From: an uncultured Anaerovibrio sp.
Lineage (GTDB): Bacteria > Bacillota > Negativicutes > Selenomonadales > Selenomonadaceae
Assembly: GCA_902785445.1 (NCBI GenBank)
Contig: CACZYN010000039.1
Coordinates: forward strand, 10,607 to 18,321
Length of the DNA stretch: 7,715 bases
Reading direction: 5' to 3'
Within the stretch, counting starts at the first letter, position 1. Each line of letters starts with the position of its first letter. Under the pieces are notes generated by a model. It was not told the DNA's origin, did no database searches, and saw nothing but the letters and a program-made list of their open reading frames with translations. The position numbers and the translations under genes are program-made. Below, piece after piece: positions 1 through 5,441 of the stretch.

Positions 1-296
1 GGACGCAGTTGCTGCAAAAGGAGTATGGCAGTTGCTTTGTTGGGGCAGATTTGTTGGTTTTGACTGATGTTTATTCAGCTGGAGAAGACCCAATTCCTGG
101 GGTAAATGGTGAGCTGCTGCTTAAAGAAGTGGTTGAGCAGACTGGCCAGGATGTGGTATATATCAAGGATAAAAAGGATATCGCCAAGTATTTGCAGTCC
201 ATCGCTCAGCCCGGGGATTTGATTATGACCATGGGAGCAGGGGATATAGTAAAATGTGGCGAAGAATTAGTGGATTTATTAGGAGCTAGGAAATGA
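1..296 (+). CDS. murC: UDP-N-acetylmuramate--L-alanine ligase MurC, C-terminal fragment (5' end outside window)
   Basis: MurC is the cytoplasmic ATP-dependent Mur ligase that adds L-Ala to UDP-MurNAc. Only the last 97 residues are present, read in the frame beginning at base 3; the frame is open to the window edge, so the TTG at base 9 is not a real start. The fragment is the C-terminal Mur ligase domain. It contains VLTDVYSAGEDPIPGV, matching the MurC-typical 'lTDiYpAGE-pipGv', and ends with DLIMTMGAGDI, the usual MurC tail motif. The stop TGA (294-296) overlaps the ATG of ddl in an ATGA, so the two are probably translationally coupled. The tail itself looks intact. No murB lies between murC and ddl here. 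Assignment to MurC rather than another Mur ligase rests on these two motifs and the neighbours. Confidence 0.95.
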   Translation, partial: TQLLQKEYGSCFVGADLLVLTDVYSAGEDPIPGVNGELLLKEVVEQTGQDVVYIKDKKDIAKYLQSIAQPGDLIMTMGAGDIVKCGEELVDLLGARK

Positions 297-1234
297 GCAA
301 AAAAATAGTTGTGGTTATGGGCGGTCCATCCAGTGAAGCAGAGGTGTCCCGTCGCAGTGGTAACGCCATTTTAAAGGCGTTGCAGTCCAAGAATTACGAT
401 GCCGTGGGTTTGGAATTGGTACCGGAAACCTTCGTTGATCAGATAAGAGAATTAAAGGCCGATTTTGTATTTAATGCCCTTCATGGAAAATTTGGTGAAG
501 ATGGTACTATTCAGGGAGCTTTGGATATGCTGGGAATACCTTATACCAGTTCTAACCTTAAATCGGCAGCTGTTACAATGGATAAGGTAGCAACCAAGCA
601 TTTCTTTTTGTCGGCTGATATTCCAACTCCTCGGGCACGGACCTATTATATTCATGAGTACAAGCAGCGGGATTTGGCAAAGGAAATCCTAGAGGAATTC
701 TCCATACCAGTAGTGATAAAGGCTTCATCCCAGGGTTCCAGCATAGGCGTGGCTATTGTTACGGCTCCTTATGAGTTGGAGGATGCTTTGTCTGAGGCCT
801 TCAAATATGATAACGAAGTTTTGGTGGAAAAATATATTAAGGGACGGGAATTAACCGTAGCAGTGTGCGGCAATGAAGAAAAGCAGGAAGCATTGCCGAT
901 AATTGAAATCGCCACACCAAGCGGTTGGTATGATTACGAGAACAAGTATAAGGTTGGCGGCTCACAGCATATTATTCCGGCACCTATTGGCGAAGAGCTT
1001 ACAGAAAAGGTTCAGGCTATTGCCAAGAAAGCCTTTGCTGTTTGCGGTTGTTGTGGCGTTGCCCGGGTAGACTTTATGCTTAATGCTAGGAATAATAAGC
1101 CTTATGCTATTGAAGTTAATACAGTACCGGGGATGACGGAAACTTCTCTGGTACCTGATGCTGCTCGGGCAGCGGGAATAGATTTCCCGGAGTTGTGCCA
1201 GAAGATATTGTATTTGGCTGGTTTTGAGGACTAA
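293..1234 (+). CDS. ddl: D-alanine--D-alanine ligase
   Basis: This cytoplasmic ATP-grasp enzyme joins two D-Ala for the peptidoglycan stem peptide. At 313 aa it is close to the DdlB-type length. The N-terminal domain has GGPSSEAEVS with E15 at the place of the E. coli catalytic Glu15, and ALHGKFGEDG (62-71). The ATP-grasp core has K143, the SSQGSSIG loop with S150, and VEK with E180. The omega-loop YDYENKY (213-219) ends in Tyr219, matching E. coli Tyr216. Tyr here marks D-Ala-D-Ala rather than D-Ala-D-lactate specificity, so this is not a VanA-type resistance ligase. Metal ligands are expected at D260 (ARVD), E274 and N276 (EVN). The ATG overlaps the murC stop (ATGA), with AGGAG at 281-285. 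ftsQ follows 5 nt after the stop. Family and function are secure. Confidence 0.97.
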   Translation: MSKKIVVVMGGPSSEAEVSRRSGNAILKALQSKNYDAVGLELVPETFVDQIRELKADFVFNALHGKFGEDGTIQGALDMLGIPYTSSNLKSAAVTMDKVATKHFFLSADIPTPRARTYYIHEYKQRDLAKEILEEFSIPVVIKASSQGSSIGVAIVTAPYELEDALSEAFKYDNEVLVEKYIKGRELTVAVCGNEEKQEALPIIEIATPSGWYDYENKYKVGGSQHIIPAPIGEELTEKVQAIAKKAFAVCGCCGVARVDFMLNARNNKPYAIEVNTVPGMTETSLVPDAARAAGIDFPELCQKILYLAGFED

Positions 1235-1239
1235 TTACG

Positions 1240-1989
1240 GTGGACGGTGAACATATGGATGCACCCAAGAGAAAAATAATACCCAAGCGGGCTTTGGCAG
1301 GTATTTTATTTGTAGTAGGTTTTTTTATGATAACAATTGCCTATGCTTTATCACCTGTTTTTGTACTGAAGCATGTTAAAGTCCAGGGAAATTACTTTTT
1401 GCCAGATGAGGAAGTTACACGCCTTTCAGGCGTAGCCATGGGAGAAAATCTGTTTCAGCTGAATATAGATGAAATAATGCAGACTATGGCTAAGGATATC
1501 CGGGTGGAACGGGCGCAGATAAAGCGGGTATTCCCTGATACTTTGGAAATCCAGGTGGTAGAACGTCCCCCTCTGGCCATGCTCAAATGTGATTATGGCT
1601 ACTTGGAAGTGGGGAAGGGCGGTATAATTATGGCTGCTCATAGAGATCTCAGCAATATTCCGGTACCTATAATCACTGGCGTTACGGTTTCTGATTTATT
1701 TGTTGGTGATGTGGTAGAGAATGAGCAGGTAAAAAAGGTGATTGATTATCTGGATCAGTTAAATTGGGAAGCTACCACCAGCTTGTCGGAAATTAATATA
1801 ACGGATCCGGAAAATGTAATGGTGTACATGCAAGGCCCGGTTCAGCTTAAGATGGGAGATATTAATAGCCTGGGGAAGAAATTGGAGATAACGGAAAGCG
1901 TCCATCGGGAGGTTAAGCAGGGCAAACACCATATGGATTATGTTGATGCGCGCTTCGAGGGCTCTTATTCCATAAAGCTTAAGAGTTAG
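1240..1989 (+). CDS. ftsQ: Cell division protein FtsQ/DivIB (POTRA domain)
   Basis: FtsQ/DivIB is a bitopic membrane protein of the divisome that works with FtsL/DivIC and FtsB. The 249-residue product has a short basic cytoplasmic N-terminus (KRKIIPKR, 10-17), one transmembrane helix at about 18-38, and a POTRA domain at about 40-109 (FVLKHVKVQGN start, VFPDTLEIQVVERPP end). The FtsQ beta domain follows, with GYLEVGKGGII (120-130) and the C-terminal DYVDARFEGSYSIKLK. The start is uncertain. GTG at 1240 has GAGGA at 1226-1230 (9-nt spacing), while ATG at 1255 gives a protein 5 residues shorter with only a weak GGTGA at 1246-1250. Either start leaves the helix whole. The gene sits 5 nt after ddl and 22 nt before the DUF881 gene. 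FtsQ sequences diverge, so the call rests on architecture plus position. Confidence 0.93.
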   Translation: MDGEHMDAPKRKIIPKRALAGILFVVGFFMITIAYALSPVFVLKHVKVQGNYFLPDEEVTRLSGVAMGENLFQLNIDEIMQTMAKDIRVERAQIKRVFPDTLEIQVVERPPLAMLKCDYGYLEVGKGGIIMAAHRDLSNIPVPIITGVTVSDLFVGDVVENEQVKKVIDYLDQLNWEATTSLSEINITDPENVMVYMQGPVQLKMGDINSLGKKLEITESVHREVKQGKHHMDYVDARFEGSYSIKLKS

Positions 1990-2011
1990 TATACTGCCAG
2001 GAGGTAGAAAA

Positions 2012-2704
2012 ATGCATATTGAAAAAGGACGGTTGTCTATTGCCTGTGTCAGCCTGGTTCTCGGCCTCATGTTATCTGTTCAGTTCCGTAGTACCCAAGA
2101 CATCAGAGCAACATTACCCTTCCAGCGAGTGGAGGAGCTAAGCGCCCGACTTCATGAAGTGGAGGCAGAAAATAAAAAACTAGAGTCTGAGCTCATGGAT
2201 TTACGTGGTATGTCCGGCGCAGAAAAAAGTGAAAAAATAAATGATGATATTATGATGTTCGCTGGTATGACCGCTTTGGAAGGCCCTGGTATTATTCTTA
2301 CCATTGATGATAGCGGCAAAATAGCTAAAAAAGAAAATGATCCCAATCTATATTTGGTTCATGATGAGGACATTTTAAAGGTGGTTAATGAACTTCGGGC
2401 GGCAGGCGCAGAGGCTATTTCCATAAATGGACAGCGTTTGACTGCAAATTCGGAGATTCGTTGTGCCGGACCTACTATTTCCGTTAATAATGTCCGTTCA
2501 GCACCGCCTTTTGAAATAAAGGCTATCGGTGAAAAGGACAATCTAATTAATGCCATTAATATGCGGGGTGGTGTGGCAGATTCTCTAAAGGTTTGGGGGA
2601 TCAAGCTGGATATTCAGCCATCGGATAATGTTTGGATTCCAGCATACAAGGCCAGCAGCAAATACAAATTGGCTACAGCTTCCACAAAGGAGGCATCAAA
2701 ATGA
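2012..2704 (+). CDS. DUF881 family membrane protein (YlxW/YlxX-like)
   Basis: This 230-residue conserved dcw-cluster protein has no firmly established biochemical role. It has a short N-terminus, one membrane helix or signal anchor at about 8-25, then a predicted coiled coil at about 38-65 (heptad-like ELSARLHEVEAENKKLESEL). The DUF881 domain follows at about 78-202, with the family-typical GPGIILTIDD (91-100), LVHDEDILKVVNELRAAGAE (115-134), SINGQRL (137-143) and IRCAGPTI (149-156). The soluble part is expected outside the cytoplasmic membrane. A strong Shine-Dalgarno AGGAGGT (1999-2005) lies 6 nt before the ATG. The stop overlaps the sbp ATG (ATGA). The placement after ftsQ and before sbp and ftsZ mirrors the Bacillus order. 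The family assignment is well supported; a role in division or envelope growth is inferred from context. Confidence 0.93.
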   Translation: MHIEKGRLSIACVSLVLGLMLSVQFRSTQDIRATLPFQRVEELSARLHEVEAENKKLESELMDLRGMSGAEKSEKINDDIMMFAGMTALEGPGIILTIDDSGKIAKKENDPNLYLVHDEDILKVVNELRAAGAEAISINGQRLTANSEIRCAGPTISVNNVRSAPPFEIKAIGEKDNLINAINMRGGVADSLKVWGIKLDIQPSDNVWIPAYKASSKYKLATASTKEASK

Positions 2705-3033
2705 TTTATGCAGTAATTGGACTCCTTTTGGGAATGGTGCTGGGCTTTTTTGTTCCTTGGGGAATACCTGCAGGATATACCAGCCTCTTTTCTGTGGCCC
2801 TCATGGCCTGTCTGGATTCGGTATTTGGTGGTTTAAGGGCAGCCTGTAACGGGAATTTCGATGACAGAGTTTTTATAAGCGGTTTTTTTACTAACGCCCT
2901 TTTGGCAGCTTTTTTGGTTTACGTTGGCGACCATTTAGGGATAGATTTGTACTATGTGGCCCTTTTGGCTTTTGGCTTGCGAATTTTCAACAACCTTGGT
3001 GCCATTCGTCAACATCTGATTATTAAAAAATAG
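2701..3033 (+). CDS. sbp: Small basic protein Sbp (DUF1290)
   Basis: This 110-residue integral membrane protein belongs to the small basic protein family, which accompanies DUF881 genes in Firmicutes and Actinobacteria dcw clusters; its function is not established. Three hydrophobic segments are visible at about 3-19, 26-42 and 62-96 (the last may be two helices). The family signature is clear: GIPAGYTSLFSVALMACLDS (21-40), FGGLRA (42-47) and FGLRIFNNLGAIR (91-103). The C-terminus is basic (RQHLIIKK). The start is the ATG at 2701, overlapping the upstream stop as ATGA, with AAGGAGG at 2687-2693 (7-nt spacing). The frame is open upstream to 2632, but that reading would overlap the DUF881 gene by 73 nt and bypass this ribosome binding site. 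No terminator is evident after the gene. Confidence 0.93.
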   Translation: MIYAVIGLLLGMVLGFFVPWGIPAGYTSLFSVALMACLDSVFGGLRAACNGNFDDRVFISGFFTNALLAAFLVYVGDHLGIDLYYVALLAFGLRIFNNLGAIRQHLIIKK

Positions 3034-3057
3034 TTTTAGTCATAAATTTAAACTTTA

Positions 3058-3078
3058 TTACCTATGGATTTTACCTAT
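3058..3078 (+). repeat. Direct repeat TTACCTAT x2 at the ftsZ promoter
   Basis: The octamer TTACCTAT occurs at 3058-3065 and again at 3071-3078, 13 nt start to start, with 5 nt between copies. The pair brackets the predicted -35 position (3065-3070) of the ftsZ promoter. The repeat itself is certain; a regulatory role is inference. Confidence 0.6.
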
Positions 3079-3093
3079 AAGAAATGCTATAAT
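3065..3093 (+). promoter_or_regulatory. Predicted sigma-A promoter of ftsZ (extended -10)
   Basis: A perfect -10 hexamer TATAAT at 3088-3093 is preceded by TGC (3085-3087), forming an extended -10 element. With a 17-nt spacer the -35 would be TGGATT (3065-3070), a poor match to TTGACA, as is common when the -10 is extended. Transcription would begin near base 3100, giving a leader of about 55 nt before the ftsZ start. This would let ftsZ be transcribed apart from the ddl-ftsQ-sbp unit, although no terminator separates them. Confidence 0.7.
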
Positions 3094-3141
3094 GTATCAT
3101 GTGTGAGTAGAATCATATTTAGCGATTTAAAATATATGTGT

Positions 3142-3157
3142 GGAGGTTTTTTTGGTG
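3142..3157 (+). promoter_or_regulatory. Ribosome binding site deciding the ftsZ start
   Basis: GGAGGT at 3142-3147 is the only good Shine-Dalgarno in the region. It is 7 nt before GTG 3155 and 4 nt before TTG 3152. The upstream in-frame GTG at 3140 lies directly before this site, so it could not be served by it. GTG 3155 is therefore chosen as the start. Confidence 0.75.
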
Positions 3158-4312
3158 CCAATAGAGTTTGATGATTATGATTTTGACAGCAAGGCTGTGA
3201 TTAAGGTTGTTGGCGTCGGCGGTGGCGGTAGCAATGCGATTAACTGTATGGTAAATGCCGGAGTAAGCGGCGTTGAATTTATTGCCATTAATACAGATGC
3301 TCAGGCATTATCTGAGTCTTTGGCGTCTATTCGTATCCAGATTGGTGAGAAGGCTACTCGTGGATTGGGAGCCGGTGCACGCCCGGATATTGGTGCCAAG
3401 GCAGCTGAAGAAAACCGTGACGAAATCATGGAAGCATTGAAGGGTGCCGATATGGTATTTATTGCCGCTGGTATGGGTGGCGGTACTGGTACTGGTGCAG
3501 CTCCAGTGGTAGCAGAGTGTGCCAAGAATCTTGGAGCACTCACTGTTGGTGTTGTTACTCGTCCGTTCTCCTATGAAGGCCGCATGCGCATGAAGCGTGC
3601 TGAGGCAGGTATTGCTGAACTTCGTCAGCGGGTTGACACCATTATTACTATCCCAAATGAAAAGGTTTTAAGTATCATTGATAAGACTACTTCCTTTATT
3701 GATGCGTTTAAGGCTGTAGATGATATTCTCCGTCAGGGTGTTCAGAGTATTTCTGACCTCATCAACGAAAGCGGTTATGTAAACCTTGATTTTGCTGATG
3801 TTGAGGCAGTAATGCACAATGCTGGCCCAGCGCTCATGGGTATTGGCGAGGCTACTGGTGATAATGCACCTATGCAGGCTCTCCGTGAGGCAGTTAATTC
3901 ACCACTTTTGGAGGTTTCCGTCAGCGGTGCACGGGGGGTTATCATTAACTTTGTTGGTGAGCAGAGCCATTTGAATATGATGGAGCTCAATGAAGCCAGC
4001 CAGAGCATTACCGAGGAAGCTCATCCAGATGCAAACATTATCTGGGGTGTATCCGTGGACAATACCATGGGAGATACAGTACGAGTTACTGTAGTAGCCA
4101 CTAATTTTGAGTCTGAGCAGTCTAACTCCAGACCATTAGGTACCATGTCTATGCCATCCATGGGGCAGCCACAGTCAACCCCAACTTCGGGGATGCGCGT
4201 TCCAGTATTCGGGAAGGGTGCCCAGGGAAATGGCGATGTGGGACTGCCTAAGCAGGATTTCTATAAAGCCAATGGTATCGATATCCCAGTATGGATGCGG
4301 CAAAATAAATAA
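3155..4312 (+). CDS. ftsZ: Cell division protein FtsZ
   Basis: FtsZ is the tubulin-like GTPase that polymerises into the cytokinetic ring at midcell. From GTG 3155 the product is 385 aa, a normal length. Numbered from that start, the nucleotide-binding part has GVGGGGSNAIN (20-30), NTDAQAL (46-52) and the tubulin signature GGGTGTG (108-114). The T7 synergy loop NLDFAD (210-215) carries the catalytic Asp212 and Asp215. The globular core ends near 317. A linker of about 55 residues follows, then a C-terminal tail GIDIPVWMRQNK (374-385) of the type that binds membrane tethers and regulators. Arginine codons here are mostly CGT/CGC, whereas the surrounding genes use more CGG, which fits high expression. 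The gene has its own promoter upstream and a terminator directly downstream. No ftsA gene precedes it, which is unusual. Confidence 0.98.
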   Translation: MPIEFDDYDFDSKAVIKVVGVGGGGSNAINCMVNAGVSGVEFIAINTDAQALSESLASIRIQIGEKATRGLGAGARPDIGAKAAEENRDEIMEALKGADMVFIAAGMGGGTGTGAAPVVAECAKNLGALTVGVVTRPFSYEGRMRMKRAEAGIAELRQRVDTIITIPNEKVLSIIDKTTSFIDAFKAVDDILRQGVQSISDLINESGYVNLDFADVEAVMHNAGPALMGIGEATGDNAPMQALREAVNSPLLEVSVSGARGVIINFVGEQSHLNMMELNEASQSITEEAHPDANIIWGVSVDNTMGDTVRVTVVATNFESEQSNSRPLGTMSMPSMGQPQSTPTSGMRVPVFGKGAQGNGDVGLPKQDFYKANGIDIPVWMRQNK

Positions 4313-4328
4313 ACTATGATAAACTGCG

Positions 4329-4365
4329 AGTCCTGCAGGGAGGTTGGTTCCTGCAGGATTTTGTT
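4329..4365 (+). terminator. Rho-independent terminator after ftsZ
   Basis: A perfect 9-bp stem, TCCTGCAGG (4331-4339) and CCTGCAGGA (4350-4358), closes a 10-nt loop. It can be extended by a G-T and an A-T pair and is followed by TTTTGTT (4359-4365). It begins 16 nt after the ftsZ stop. On the reverse strand no T-run follows the hairpin, so it should act only on + strand transcripts. Confidence 0.85.
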
Positions 4366-4373
4366 CATATAAT
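4344..4373 (+). promoter_or_regulatory. Candidate promoter for the solute-binding-protein gene, overlapping the ftsZ terminator
   Basis: A perfect -10 TATAAT lies at 4368-4373, with TTGGTT (4344-4349; TTG plus a weak second half) 18 nt upstream as the -35. The -35 falls in the terminator loop, and the spacer covers the right arm of the stem and the T-tract. The start of transcription would fall near 4380, leaving a leader of only about 14 nt. Confidence 0.5.
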
Positions 4374-4393
4374 AGGTTGATGGTGTATAGCAA

Positions 4394-5416
4394 ATGAAAA
4401 GATATTCGATTCTGTTGTGTACCTCCTTTATGCTTATTGTGGCCTCCATCTTTGGTGCGTTATATTTCACCGGTGGTGACAATATTTATGATGACAGCCG
4501 AATAAGAGGTAATGTGGTAGTATATACAACTTTGCCGGCTGAAAATGTCAATTGCCTGGCTGAGGCTTATATAAAAAGCAGTCATATAAAGGTTACTTTT
4601 GTGCCAATGTCAGAGAGTGAATTGGCCCAGAAAATTATGGAACCGGGTAAGGCGGACTTGATCATTACAGATAGTAGGTTGTTGAGACGGGCAGCTGGTG
4701 ACGGCTGGCTTCAACCATATCTTTCTGAATATGGTGACTCGGTGGCAGATAATCTGAAGGACAATGGGGGCTTCTGGACAGGGCTCTGGTATGACCCAGT
4801 CGTTTTCTGCATTAATAGGGATTATATGGAGCAGCAAAACCATGTGCCGACCTCTTGGGAGGATTTGGCCGAGATGCGAAACTATCGGTTGGGCATAACG
4901 GATTTTATGGCAGCGGATAATGCCGCTAATATCTACATGTTTATGGTGGCTCAGTATGGAGAACGAAAGGCCTTGGAATATATGAAGGCATTGCATCCGA
5001 TGGTGGTGCAATATGCCAAGTATCTTTCCACGCCAGCCCGGATGACTGGCATGGGGGAAGCAGATATTTCCATTGCAGTGCAAAGTGAGGTCCTCCGTTA
5101 TGTGGGAGAAGGTTATCCGTTGAAGGTTATTTATCCTGAAGAAGGAACAGCCTATACCTTGACTGGAGTGGGGGTATTAATAAATGGTCCTAACAGCGAG
5201 AATGCCAAAGAATTTGTAAATTGGTTGCTGACTGATGAGCCACAGCTGGTTATGCAGACCAATGGCTTTTATTTTATGCCAACCAATTCTTCCTTGGCTT
5301 CTGCCCGCCAATTTGCGGGGAAAAATGTTGTGTTGTACAATCAGCTGGCGGATTATCCACAGGCTCAACGTCGAGAACTGTTGGACCGCTGGCTAAAGGA
5401 AGTAAGGTTTAATTAG
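4394..5416 (+). CDS. Orphan extracellular solute-binding protein (iron/spermidine-type PBP fold, COG1840-like)
   Basis: This 340-residue protein resembles the periplasmic binding components of ABC importers of the Fe(III)/thiamine/polyamine group. Seen: a hydrophobic N-terminus (5-24) that could be an uncleaved anchor or a signal peptide; the first beta strand VVVYTTLPAENVNCLAEAY (41-59); ADLIITDSRLL (87-97); the hinge-region VPTSWEDLAEM (151-161); and the typical C-terminal GVLINGPNSENAKEFVNWLL (260-279). Cys9 lies inside the hydrophobic stretch without a lipobox, so it is not an evident lipoprotein. No permease or ATPase gene is adjacent. I cannot see the ligand-binding residues clearly enough to name a substrate. 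The Shine-Dalgarno is poor: nothing better than GATGGTG at 4379-4385. rimO begins 22 nt after the stop, so the two are probably co-transcribed. The fold is likely; the function is open. Confidence 0.8.
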   Translation: MKRYSILLCTSFMLIVASIFGALYFTGGDNIYDDSRIRGNVVVYTTLPAENVNCLAEAYIKSSHIKVTFVPMSESELAQKIMEPGKADLIITDSRLLRRAAGDGWLQPYLSEYGDSVADNLKDNGGFWTGLWYDPVVFCINRDYMEQQNHVPTSWEDLAEMRNYRLGITDFMAADNAANIYMFMVAQYGERKALEYMKALHPMVVQYAKYLSTPARMTGMGEADISIAVQSEVLRYVGEGYPLKVIYPEEGTAYTLTGVGVLINGPNSENAKEFVNWLLTDEPQLVMQTNGFYFMPTNSSLASARQFAGKNVVLYNQLADYPQAQRRELLDRWLKEVRFN

Positions 5417-5427
5417 CAGGTAATTCT

Positions 5428-5441
5428 AGGAGGTTACATTG
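5428..5441 (+). promoter_or_regulatory. Ribosome binding site supporting the TTG start of rimO
   Basis: AGGAGG at 5428-5433 stands 5 nt before TTG 5439. The protein read from this TTG begins MKAGFVSLGCSKN, exactly where RimO proteins normally begin, so the non-ATG start is credible. Confidence 0.85.

Noticed and set aside
293..1234. Possible glycopeptide-resistance (D-Ala-D-Lac) ligase
   Set aside because: The omega-loop residue is Tyr219 in YDYENKY, the D-Ala-D-Ala type, and there are no vanH/vanX neighbours.
2632..2700. N-terminal extension of sbp
   Set aside because: The frame is open upstream, but AAGGAGG at 2687-2693 and the ATGA overlap point to ATG 2701, which gives the normal family N-terminus.
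2628..2849. Forward open frame overlapping the end of the DUF881 gene and the start of sbp
   Set aside because: It is out of frame with both well-supported genes, has no ribosome binding site, and its product shows no family features.
3042..3058. Hairpin ATAAA / TTTAT after sbp as a terminator
   Set aside because: The stem is only 5 A/T pairs with no following T-run, too weak to support a terminator.
3108..3133. Other -10-like hexamers TAGAAT (3108-3113) and TAAAAT (3128-3133) before ftsZ
   Set aside because: Neither has a plausible -35 at 16-18 nt, and the extended TGC-TATAAT at 3085-3093 is clearly better.
3140..3154. GTG at 3140 as the ftsZ start
   Set aside because: The Shine-Dalgarno GGAGGT (3142-3147) falls just after it, so initiation must be downstream.
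4610..5083. Reverse-strand open frame of 157 codons
   Set aside because: It lies wholly inside the binding-protein gene, has His/Cys/Ile-rich translated sequence without recognisable motifs, and is best explained as an antisense shadow.
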